Source of the DNA: Streptomyces neyagawaensis
Lineage (GTDB): Bacteria > Actinomycetota > Actinomycetes > Streptomycetales > Streptomycetaceae
Length of the DNA stretch: 64,000 bases
Assembly: GCF_023516595.1 (NCBI RefSeq)
Contig: NZ_JAMGBG010000117.1
Span: forward strand, 1 to 64,000
Direction of reading: 5' to 3'
In this document: positions 50,249-57,160 of the stretch, piece by piece
Layout of the letters: each line of letters opens with the position of its first letter
How positions within the stretch are numbered: position 1 is the stretch's first letter
Program-made: the position numbers and the translations under genes
The notes under the pieces: generated by a model
The model's input: only the letters and a program-made list of their open reading frames with translations
Databases searched by the model: none
What the model was told of the DNA's origin: nothing

Positions 50249-51172
50249 ATGAAGCCCCAGCCCGATCTGAAGCTCCTGTCCACTTTCATGGCCGTGGTCA
50301 ACTGTGGCTCCATGGCCGAAGCCGCGGCAGCCCTCGGCTACGTGCCCTCCGCGGTGTCCCAGCACATCGCCCTGCTGGAGCGCGACATGGGCATCGAGCT
50401 GCTCGTCCGCCGCCCCGGCAGCCGACTGATCCTGACCGCGGCCGGCCGCTCCCTCACCCGAGCGACCGAGACGCTCTTCGAGGCGACTGCCCGATTCCAG
50501 GACGCCGCCAACGGCATCTCGAACCGTGAAATCGCCGAATTGCGTGTCGGGGCCTACCCCAGCGCGATGAGCCACCTGTTCCCCGGGATTCTGTCCGCTC
50601 TCAAGCTCCGTGGCCGCGGCGACCGCATCCGCCTCATCATCGTGGAGACACACGAAGGGTTGCCCAAGGTCACATCGGGGGACCTGGATGTGCTCATTGC
50701 CTACCGATACCTGCCCGAGGACCCACCGACCACTTCTGGTGAGTGGACCATCACCTCTCTGGGGCACGAGCCGCTGTTCCTCGTCACGGGCCCACGGCCG
50801 GGCCGTCGCCCGTTGGAACTGGCGGAATGCCTTGAGATGGAGTGGACATCAGGCCATGCGCACAGTCCCGATCGGCGTTTGCTGCATCGGTGGGCCGGAG
50901 AACTGGGGATCTCTCCCGACGTCACGCTGGAAACCGAGGACCTGCACAGCATGCTGGCCATGATCAGAGCCGGATTGGCGGTGGGTCTGATCCCGGCCAC
51001 TCTCATCAGCGGAGAGAGCGACCAGCCCGGAGTCGAACGGGTTGTCCTTCCGCCCGAGGCCGCACCGCTCCACCGTGAGGTCCTTGCCGTGAGCAGACCC
51101 GGCGTCCGCCCCCCGATCGTCAACGAGTTGGTCACGCTGCTGGCCGAGGCTCTGAAGAGCGTCCAGTCGTAG
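50249..51172 (+). CDS. LysR-family transcriptional regulator
   Basis: 307 residues. DNA-binding domain 'LKLLSTFMAVVNCGSMAEAAAALGYVPSAVSQHIALLERDMGIELLVRR'; the rest is a LysR substrate-binding domain. It is divergent from the aminotransferase gene with a matching dyad between them, so it likely controls that gene. Codon use is less GC-rich than in the neighbours (for example ATT, TTG and AGA codons), which may point to transfer. ATG at 50249. Confidence 0.92.
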   Translation: MKPQPDLKLLSTFMAVVNCGSMAEAAAALGYVPSAVSQHIALLERDMGIELLVRRPGSRLILTAAGRSLTRATETLFEATARFQDAANGISNREIAELRVGAYPSAMSHLFPGILSALKLRGRGDRIRLIIVETHEGLPKVTSGDLDVLIAYRYLPEDPPTTSGEWTITSLGHEPLFLVTGPRPGRRPLELAECLEMEWTSGHAHSPDRRLLHRWAGELGISPDVTLETEDLHSMLAMIRAGLAVGLIPATLISGESDQPGVERVVLPPEAAPLHREVLAVSRPGVRPPIVNELVTLLAEALKSVQS

Positions 51173-51297
51173 TACCGGCGAGCAACGCGGAGCCGATACA
51201 CCCCCACGCCCCCTCGGAGTCGCCCGGGATGCGCAGCGTCCGGCGCGTCGGCCCACAGGGCTCCGCCCGGATGGCCGGCAGCATGGTTCGGTGCAAT

Positions 51298-51314
51298 CTT
51301 CGAAACATTCGAAG
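51298..51314. promoter_or_regulatory. Palindrome CTTCGAA-ACA-TTCGAAG
   Basis: A perfect 7-3-7 dyad in the xylanase control region. GAAA/TTTC-containing palindromes are known upstream of Streptomyces xylanase genes as sites for a carbon-source-responsive factor; the link here is inference. Confidence 0.6.
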
Positions 51315-51437
51315 GGTAGAGGTGGGGCCTTTGATCTTCGCTTTCCGGGCTCTTGGGGGAGGTATTTCTTCTGGGTGGCGGTAACCGCTTCTGAGCAGGT
51401 AGTACGACATTTCCTCGGTCAATTCCGTCGGGCGAAT

Positions 51438-51447
51438 GTTTCGAAAC
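51438..51447. promoter_or_regulatory. Palindrome GTTTCGAAAC
   Basis: A perfect 10-base dyad 14 bases upstream of the first TTGACA; with 51298 it probably forms the operator of the xylan genes. Confidence 0.6.
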
Positions 51448-51531
51448 TGTTGCCGAAACCATTGACAGTTGACAGGGTCGGCTCAACACTCCCCCGTGAC
51501 AGGGCCCCACGAGAGGGAGGAAGCACGCCAG

Positions 51532-52227
51532 ATGAACGACGCACCCGCACCCGTGCCCGGCACCCCCAGCCGCAGGCTGTTCCTCGGCGGCGTCGGCGCC
51601 ACCGCGCTGGCCGCCGCGACCACGCTCACACTGCCCGGCACCGCCCACGCCGACACGGTCGTCACCAGCAACCAGACCGGTACGAACAGCGGCTTCTACT
51701 ACTCGTTCTGGACCGACTCCCCGGGGTCCGTCTCCATGACGTTGGCCAACGGGGGCGCCTACCGGACCTCCTGGCGCAACACCGGCAACTTCGTCTGCGG
51801 CAAGGGCTGGAGCAACGGCTCCCGCAGGACGGTGACCTACTCGGGCAGCTTCAACCCGTCGGGCAACGCGTACCTGTGTCTCTACGGCTGGACGTCGAAC
51901 CCGCTCGTCGAGTACTACATCGTCGACAACTGGGGCACCTACCGGCCCACGGGGACCTACCGGGGCACGGTCAACAGCGACGGCGGCACGTACGACATCT
52001 ACCGGACGACCCGGTACAACGCACCCTCCGTCGAGGGCAACCGCACCTTCGACCAGTACTGGAGCGTCCGTCAGCAGAGGCGGACCGGCGGCAGCATCAC
52101 CACCGGCAACCACTTCGACGCCTGGGGCCGCGCCGGAATGCCCCTGGGCAACTTCCGCTACTACATGATTCTGGCGACGGAGGGCTACCAGAGCAGCGGC
52201 AACTCCAGTATCACGGTCGGCGGTTGA
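51532..52227 (+). CDS. Secreted GH11 endo-1,4-beta-xylanase
   Basis: 231 residues. It has a Tat signal (RRLFLGG…TAHA), then a GH11 jelly-roll: 'GFYYSFWTDSPGSVSMTL', nucleophile Glu-127 in 'NPLVEYYIVDNWGTYRP', 'YDIYRTTRYNAPSVEGNRTFDQYWSVRQQRR', acid/base Glu-217 in 'MILATEGYQSSGNSSITV'. It has no carbohydrate-binding module, like S. lividans XlnC, which is also exported by Tat. It cuts xylan outside the cell. GAGGGAGG lies upstream of the ATG at 51532. The CE4 gene follows after two bases. Confidence 0.97.
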   Translation: MNDAPAPVPGTPSRRLFLGGVGATALAAATTLTLPGTAHADTVVTSNQTGTNSGFYYSFWTDSPGSVSMTLANGGAYRTSWRNTGNFVCGKGWSNGSRRTVTYSGSFNPSGNAYLCLYGWTSNPLVEYYIVDNWGTYRPTGTYRGTVNSDGGTYDIYRTTRYNAPSVEGNRTFDQYWSVRQQRRTGGSITTGNHFDAWGRAGMPLGNFRYYMILATEGYQSSGNSSITVGG

Positions 52228-52229
52228 CG

Positions 52230-52970
52230 ATGACCGTTCCGTTCCCGGCCCGGTCGTCGGCACGTCCGTCGGCGCGGCCCTCCCGACACCGGTCCTCGCG
52301 TTCCCTGGTGGCGCTCCCGGCCGCCGTCGTGATGGCCGCCGTGGGCGCCCTCACCGCCGGCACCGCCGCACCGGCGGGGGCCGCCGGGGCCGCCGCCTGC
52401 AACGGGTACGTCGGACTCACCTTCGACGACGGCCCGACCGGCAACACCTCGGCGCTGCTCAACTCGCTGCGCCAGAACGGGCTGCGGGCCACCATGTTCA
52501 ACACGGGCCAGAACGCGGCAGCGAACCCGGCCCAGGTCCGCGCCCAGGTCGCCGCCGGGATGTGGGTGGCCAACCACAGCTACACGCACCCGTATCTGAC
52601 CCGGCTCTCCACGGCGCAGATCGACTCGGAGATCGCCCGCACCCAGCAGGCCGTCGCGAACGCGGGCGGCGGCACTCCGCAGTTGTTCCGGCCGCCGTAC
52701 GGGGACACCAACGCGACGGTGAAGTCCGTCGCGGCCGGGCGCGGCCTGACCGAGATCCTGTGGAACGTCGACTCGCAGGACTGGAACAACGCGAGCACGG
52801 ACGCGATCGTGCAGTCCGTCGGCCGGCTCACCAACGGGCAGGTCATCCTCATGCACGACGGGCCCGCGAACACGCGTGCGGCGATCCCGCGCATCGCGCA
52901 GACGCTGGCCGCTCGCGGTCTGTGCGCCGGGCGGATCTCGCCCCAGACCGGACGCGCCGTGGCTCCCTGA
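52230..52970 (+). CDS. Secreted CE4 acetyl xylan esterase / deacetylase
   Basis: 246 residues with a signal peptide ('LVALPAAVVMAAVGALTAGTAAPAGAA'). CE4 motifs: 'GLTFDDGPTGNTSALL' (Asp pair), 'ANHSYTHPYLTRL' (metal His), 'LFRPPYGDTNATV', and 'VILMHDGPANTRAAIPRI'. S. lividans AxeA, encoded beside xylanase xlnB, is the clear relative but has a binding module that is absent here. Its place two bases after the xylanase stop argues for deacetylating xylan. Chitin-type substrates remain possible. Confidence 0.93.
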   Translation: MTVPFPARSSARPSARPSRHRSSRSLVALPAAVVMAAVGALTAGTAAPAGAAGAAACNGYVGLTFDDGPTGNTSALLNSLRQNGLRATMFNTGQNAAANPAQVRAQVAAGMWVANHSYTHPYLTRLSTAQIDSEIARTQQAVANAGGGTPQLFRPPYGDTNATVKSVAAGRGLTEILWNVDSQDWNNASTDAIVQSVGRLTNGQVILMHDGPANTRAAIPRIAQTLAARGLCAGRISPQTGRAVAP

Positions 52971-53022
52971 GCCCGGTGACGGCGGTCCGCCCCGGCGGGC
53001 GACGCCCGACCGGTGCGAACAG

Positions 53023-53071
53023 CGGTACCCGTGGCGCGGCGGACCTCACCTCCGCCGCGCCACGGGTACCG
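53023..53071 (+). terminator. Terminator of the xylanase operon, 21-bp stem
   Basis: The arm 53023-53043 (CGGTACCCGTGGCGCGGCGGA) is perfectly inverted at 53051-53071 with a seven-base loop, 52 bases after the esterase stop. Confidence 0.85.
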
Positions 53072-53136
53072 GCTCGCCAAGGGCACGTCACCGGCTCGGC
53101 AAGGCCCCGTCACCGGCTCGCCAAGGGCCCGTCACC
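53071..53136. repeat. Three tandem 22-bp repeats
   Basis: Units at 53071, 53093 and 53115 begin GGCTCGCCAAGGG or a one-base variant and end CGTCACC. They start on the last base of the terminator stem and stop before the MaoC gene end. Confidence 0.85.
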
Positions 53137-53161
53137 GACACGGCAGCGCCCCGGTGCCGGC

Positions 53162-53623
53162 TCAGAAGTAGTAGCGCGACACGGACTCCGCCACGCACAC
53201 CGGCTTGTCCCCGCCCTCGCGCTCCACGACCACCGCGGCGGTCACCTGCACACCGCCGCCGACCTCCGTGACGTCCTGGAGCGTCGCCGTCGCCCGCAGG
53301 CGGGAGCCCACGGGGACGGGCGCGGGGAAGCGCACCTTGTTGGTGCCGTAGTTGACGCCCATCTTCACGTTGTCGACCTTGAGCACCTGGGGCACGAACA
53401 ACGGCAGCAGGGACAGCGTCAGATAGCCGTGGGCGATGGTCGTGCCGAAGGGCCCCGCGGCGGCCTTCTCCGGGTCGACATGGATCCACTGGTGGTCGCC
53501 GGTGGCCTCCGCGAACAGATCGATCCGCTTCTGGTCGACCTCCAGCCAGTCGCTGTACCCCAGCTGCTCGCCCACCGCCGCCTTCAGCTCCTCGGCGGAC
53601 GTGAAGATCCTCGGCTCTGCCAT
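53162..53623 (-). CDS. MaoC/NodN-type enoyl-CoA hydratase
   Basis: 153 residues, hot-dog fold. 'DLFAEATGDHQWIHVDPEKAAAGPFGTTIAHGYLTLSLLP' contains the catalytic Asp and His of (R)-specific enoyl-CoA hydratases. It should hydrate a trans-2-enoyl-CoA in the cytoplasm. It is divergent from soxR with a palindrome between them. ATG at 53623. Confidence 0.94.
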   Translation of the reverse strand: MAEPRIFTSAEELKAAVGEQLGYSDWLEVDQKRIDLFAEATGDHQWIHVDPEKAAAGPFGTTIAHGYLTLSLLPLFVPQVLKVDNVKMGVNYGTNKVRFPAPVPVGSRLRATATLQDVTEVGGGVQVTAAVVVEREGGDKPVCVAESVSRYYF

Positions 53624-53681
53624 GTCCCGGCCTCCCGCATCCCGGATGCCACCGCATCCGCGTCAACCCTGTCCCATATGC

Positions 53682-53697
53682 CTAAGCAACTGCTTAG
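53682..53697. promoter_or_regulatory. Palindrome CTAAGCA-AC-TGCTTAG
   Basis: A perfect 7-2-7 dyad between MaoC and soxR genes. It differs from the CCTCAAG-type SoxR box that I know of, and instead resembles the TetR-type site at 48046. Confidence 0.6.
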
Positions 53698-53763
53698 CAT
53701 GGTCGGGTGGGCGGCTCCTGTCAACGGACGGCGGCACCTCCCCGGGTGGGTAGGCTCGGAGGG

Positions 53764-54264
53764 GTGCCCCAGATTCCTGAGAAGATCCACGAGTTGACCG
53801 TCGGCCAGCTGTCCGCCCGTAGCGGTGCCGCCGTCTCGGCCCTGCACTTCTACGAGTCCAAGGGGCTGATCAGCAGCCGCCGCACCGCGGGCAACCAACG
53901 CCGCTACAGCCGGGACACCCTGCGCCGCGTCGCCTTCGTCCGGGCAGCGCAGCGGGTCGGCATCCCCCTCGCCACGATCCGTGAGGCGCTGGCCGAGCTG
54001 CCCGAGGAGCGCACGCCCACCCGGGAGGACTGGGCGCGTCTGTCCGAGGCATGGCGCTCCGAGCTCGACGAGCGGATCAAGCAGCTCAACCGGCTCCGCG
54101 ACCACCTCACCGACTGCATCGGCTGCGGCTGTCTGTCCCTGGCCACCTGTGTGCTGTCCAACCCCGACGACGTCTTCGGCGAACGGCAGACCGGCTCCCG
54201 CCTCATGGTGGAGCACCGGACCGCCCGGGCGGCCGAGCCGCCGAGCGGCACGACGGCCGAATAG
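53764..54264 (+). CDS. soxR: SoxR-type redox sensor (MerR family)
   Basis: 166 residues. MerR DNA-binding domain 'LTVGQLSARSGAAVSALHFYESKGLISSRRTAGNQRRYSRDTLRRVAFV', a coiled dimerisation helix, and the SoxR [2Fe-2S] cluster CIGCGCLSLATC (Cys-118, 121, 123, 129). It should be switched on by redox-cycling agents. In Streptomyces, SoxR controls a few oxidoreductase and export genes rather than soxS. GTG at 53764 follows GGAGG. It converges on the RNA ligase gene. Confidence 0.95.
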   Translation: MPQIPEKIHELTVGQLSARSGAAVSALHFYESKGLISSRRTAGNQRRYSRDTLRRVAFVRAAQRVGIPLATIREALAELPEERTPTREDWARLSEAWRSELDERIKQLNRLRDHLTDCIGCGCLSLATCVLSNPDDVFGERQTGSRLMVEHRTARAAEPPSGTTAE

Positions 54265-54291
54265 CGGCCCACGCGTCCGCCGGACCGTCGA

Positions 54292-54330
54292 GGGCCCGGG
54301 AGCGACCGCCGAGCGGCCGTTCCCGGGCCC
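54292..54330. terminator. Terminator after soxR
   Basis: GGGCCCGGGA at 54292-54301 is inverted at 54321-54330; 27 bases past the soxR stop. Confidence 0.7.
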
Positions 54331-54334
54331 CGCG

Positions 54335-54362
54335 CCCACGGGTCCCCCGAAGATCCCGTGGG
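54335..54362. terminator. Second terminator between soxR and RNA ligase genes
   Basis: CCCACGGG and CCCGTGGG with a 12-base loop, just before the ligase stop; the convergent pair is insulated by two hairpins. Confidence 0.6.
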
Positions 54363-54366
54363 GCCC

Positions 54367-55443
54367 TCACTCGTACTCGGTGCCGCCCTTGCGGGTCAGA
54401 TACGCCGGGCTGACCGCCTTCGCGATGGCCCGTCCGCCCGTCACCGGGCTGTACCGCTCGACGGCCGGCCGGATGACCACGCCCTCGCGCAGATGCATCT
54501 CCCGCCCGGAGACGGTCTCCCGTCCTGTGGCGACCTCCAGGACCCGGTCGACGGCGTACGGGCCCTCGTACAGCCGGGGTACGAGGGGCAGTTCACCGTC
54601 GAGCAGGTCGGTCAGCTCCGCGGTGTCCAGCCAGCGGACCCGGCCGTCGATCTCCGCGGAGACGTCGAACACGGCGTAGCCGAGGCTCTCGCGGCGGCCG
54701 TCGGCGCCGTACGTCAGGTCCTGCACCCCGGCGCCGTACACCTCGCCGAAGACGCCGACCCGGCGCGCGCCGAGCCGCCGGGCGAGCCGGGCCGCGACCT
54801 CCGGGACCCCGTGGCCGTGGACGGCGCGCCAGTACAGGTTGCGCGGATCCTCCTTCAGCGCGAGGGACTTGGCGCCGAAGCCCTTCGAGGAGACCTGGAC
54901 GCGGCCGTCCTCGGCGAGATACGTCATCAGGCAGGCCGAGCCGTGCAGCTTCTCGGTGAGGACCACCGGTTCGCCGGGCGTGAAGATGTCCGGGTAGCGC
55001 TGGATGTTCTCGATGTCGACCCAGGGCAGCAGATCCGGCGCGGTCTCGACCTCGCCGCTCATCGTGGGCGGGATCGGCGGCACCCACTTGACGATGCCGA
55101 GCCGCTCCGCGAAGTCGGTGCCCTCGGCGACCGCCGCCGTCAGGTCCACGTCGGCCAGCGCCTTCGGCCGGCACACGATGCCCTGCGACAGCTCGCCCCG
55201 CAGCCGTACGGCCTTCACCCGGTCCGCCCCGGAGCCGGCCAGCCGTCCGGTGAGCCCCAGCTCCTCGATCAGACCGGCCGGCAGCACGGACTGCTCCGGG
55301 ATGTAGACAGCGGTGTCACCGGTGCGGAAGGCGCCCTTCGCCACGACGGCGCGGTACAGGCCCACCTGGGCCAGCTCCAGGGCGTCGGCGTTGGGGTGTT
55401 CATGGATCGTCAGCACTTCGGCGGTGACACGCAGGGTCGACAT
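54367..55443 (-). CDS. RNA ligase of the Deinococcus (DRB0094, Rnl5) family
   Basis: 358 residues. An N-terminal OB-like domain ('STLRVTAEVLTIHEHPNADALELAQVG') precedes the nucleotidyltransferase core with motif I 'LTEKLHGSA' (Lys-165 by my count), motif III-like 'GVFGEVYGAGVQDL', 'SLGYAVFDVSAEID' and 'EGVVIRP' (motif IV). This is the layout of D. radiodurans RNA ligase, which seals 3'-OH/5'-phosphate nicks in RNA duplexes. It should be a cytoplasmic ATP-dependent RNA repair enzyme. GAGGAG precedes the ATG. No end-healing partner (kinase/phosphatase) is seen beside it. Confidence 0.93.
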   Translation of the reverse strand: MSTLRVTAEVLTIHEHPNADALELAQVGLYRAVVAKGAFRTGDTAVYIPEQSVLPAGLIEELGLTGRLAGSGADRVKAVRLRGELSQGIVCRPKALADVDLTAAVAEGTDFAERLGIVKWVPPIPPTMSGEVETAPDLLPWVDIENIQRYPDIFTPGEPVVLTEKLHGSACLMTYLAEDGRVQVSSKGFGAKSLALKEDPRNLYWRAVHGHGVPEVAARLARRLGARRVGVFGEVYGAGVQDLTYGADGRRESLGYAVFDVSAEIDGRVRWLDTAELTDLLDGELPLVPRLYEGPYAVDRVLEVATGRETVSGREMHLREGVVIRPAVERYSPVTGGRAIAKAVSPAYLTRKGGTEYE

Positions 55444-55578
55444 CGGGCACTCCTCGGGAGCTCAGCTCGGTTTCATCGACCCCAACTGTCCTTACGGGAA
55501 AGGGGTGGAGCGACATAATTTGCTGCTGATAAGGTCACGCGCCCCGGAGCGCCGGGCCCGGTACGAAGAGGAACGTCG

Positions 55579-56100
55579 ATGAGCGTCGTCATATGTTCGC
55601 TGAAGTGGGAGAGCGCGCGCTCGGGGGCGCAGCGGATCAGCTACGACCCGGACGGGTACCACCTGGTGCGCTTCCCCTACGGCGTGTCGGAGGAGTCGTA
55701 CGACCCGTGGAACATGCACGATCCGGCCAACGGCGGTGACACCCCGTCGGAGTTCCCCGACCCGCGTTCCGGGCTGATCTGGCCCAGCCACGACGGCTGG
55801 GGGGTGCTCTCCGCGATGGTGTTCTGGGAGGCGGACCCGAAGACGCTGGAGTACCGGGCCCGCTTCGTGCGCGACCCGCTCGACATGACCGACAGGAGAT
55901 ACGACTCCACGGCCACCACCGACAGCGCGCTCACCCGGGGCGGGCAGTTCCGCACGTATCTGTGGCAGATGTTCGTGAGCAAGGGCACACCGATCGGCCT
56001 GAAGGTGTCGGCGCGTGGGCTGGGGGACACCAGACGCTCCACGCCGCTCACCCTCGCCGAGTTCAAGCTCGCCATCCACACCGATGTCGAGGAGCCTTAG
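55579..56100 (+). CDS. Conserved-looking protein of unknown function
   Basis: 173 residues beginning MSVVICSLKWESARSGAQRISYDPDGYHLVRFPYG. It is soluble, rich in Trp, Tyr and Asp, with no signal peptide, membrane segment or catalytic motif that I recognise. GAAGAGGAAC precedes the ATG, and codon use is that of a real gene. It is divergent from the RNA ligase gene with 135 bases between. A functional tie to the ligase is possible but not shown. Confidence 0.8.
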   Translation: MSVVICSLKWESARSGAQRISYDPDGYHLVRFPYGVSEESYDPWNMHDPANGGDTPSEFPDPRSGLIWPSHDGWGVLSAMVFWEADPKTLEYRARFVRDPLDMTDRRYDSTATTDSALTRGGQFRTYLWQMFVSKGTPIGLKVSARGLGDTRRSTPLTLAEFKLAIHTDVEEP

Positions 56101-56211
56101 CCGACGGCACCGGCCCGCGGGGGCCGGGGTTCTCGGCGGGAGGCCCGGACATGGTGGGCGTCACGCCGTACAGGCACGGGGGTGCGGCATCCCCGGCGCA
56201 CCCCCGCCGTG

Positions 56212-56814
56212 CTACGCCGACACCAGCATCCGAACGCGCCTGGTGCCGGCCAGGGCCTCGGGTGTCAGTACCGGACGCGGCACCACGATTCCGCACTCCG
56301 TGCAGACCGGGCCCGCGGACGGTTCATGGGCCAGGTCGTACTTCCAGACGAGGCGCTCGCCGTCGCACACCGGGCAGGTCGAGCCCGGTTCGCGCTCCAG
56401 CGCGGCGATCAGCCGGCGCAGCACCTCCGCGAGGGGTTCGTCGGGGTGGACCTTCGGGTCGTCGCACCAGGCGACGCCGAACCCGCCCCAGGTCAGCCGG
56501 TGCCAGTCGTCGACACTGCCCGGCCTGCGCAGCCCGTCGTGCTTCTCCTTCTTGCGGCGCTGCGCGAACTGCACTTCGTAGTCGAGCCAGACGGAGCGGG
56601 CCTCCTCCAACTCGTCCAGTGCGGCCACGAGCCGCGCTGGATCGGGGTTGCGGTCCTCGGGACCGAACCCGGCCCGGGAGCACAAGTGGTCCCAGGTCGC
56701 CCGATGCCCGTAAGGGGCAAACCTCTCCAGGCACTTGCGCAGCGAATAACGCCGCAGTGCCAGATCACACCGTGGATCGCGCACCTGTCTTGCCAGACTC
56801 CGGAAACCGGCCAT
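56212..56814 (-). CDS. Zinc-ribbon-like protein of unknown function
   Basis: 200 residues. A basic N-terminal helical region ('MAGFRSLARQVRDPRCDLALRRYSLRKCLERFAPYG') leads to a C-terminal CPVCDG … CTECG pair that looks like a zinc ribbon. It should be soluble and may bind nucleic acid. I do not recognise the family. It converges on the hypothetical gene at 55579. It stands as a single leftward gene, with its promoter in the A/T-rich stretch upstream. Confidence 0.8.
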   Translation of the reverse strand: MAGFRSLARQVRDPRCDLALRRYSLRKCLERFAPYGHRATWDHLCSRAGFGPEDRNPDPARLVAALDELEEARSVWLDYEVQFAQRRKKEKHDGLRRPGSVDDWHRLTWGGFGVAWCDDPKVHPDEPLAEVLRRLIAALEREPGSTCPVCDGERLVWKYDLAHEPSAGPVCTECGIVVPRPVLTPEALAGTRRVRMLVSA

Positions 56815-57160
56815 CGCCCTGCACCTCCGTCACACCTGCACCTGTACTTCGGTCACTTCGGCGTCGTCCTCGGAACGTCGCGCGACGTCGCCGAATAGAC
56901 GTATCGACACGCGATTCGGCTCCATCCGATTTCCGATGACCCCCATAAGTCGTCTACTGAGCCGTTCATGGACCGTTCCTGTCTGTGTCTGACCGTTGTT
57001 GACTTCTTCTTCCTGCTTACGACTCCTTCTGAGTGCCTGTTCATGCTGTCGGTCATCTGTGCGGCCGTGGGCGGCTTCGAAAAGATGACGCATGTTCACT
57101 TTCGAAGCAGGGGATACCGGCGGTAACATCCGGCCCCACCCCCCTTCGGGAGGAGCTGCC
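56815..57160. other. Intergenic region before the acylase gene
   Basis: 346 bases, A/T-rich for this genome between 56930 and 57060, with no gene. It should hold the promoters of the divergent zinc-ribbon and acylase genes, and contains a TTCGAA-bearing inverted repeat at 57074-57108. No -10/-35 pair can be picked with confidence. Confidence 0.5.
57074..57108. promoter_or_regulatory. Inverted repeat GCTTCGAAA…TTTCGAAGC
   Basis: Nine-base perfect arms (57074-57082, 57100-57108) around 17 bases, 52 bases before the acylase start. It shares the CTTCGAA half-site with the xylanase palindrome at 51298. Confidence 0.55.

Larger units (their letters stand above)
51173..51531. promoter_or_regulatory. 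Control region of the xylanase-esterase operon
   Basis: 359 bases, A/T-rich after 51290 for this genome. It holds the TTCGAA palindromes at 51298 and 51438, GCCGAAACC at 51452, and two overlapping TTGACA words (51462-51467, 51469-51474) with no strong -10 but an AACACT near 51486. No gene is seen. Confidence 0.55.

Noticed and set aside
53071..53136. 22-bp tandem units as a CRISPR array
   Set aside because: The units are directly adjacent with no spacers, and no cas genes are present.
53682..53697. Classical SoxR box
   Set aside because: The dyad is CTAAGCA/TGCTTAG, not CCTCAAG/CTTGAGG, and its position relative to a -35/-10 pair is not the MerR type.
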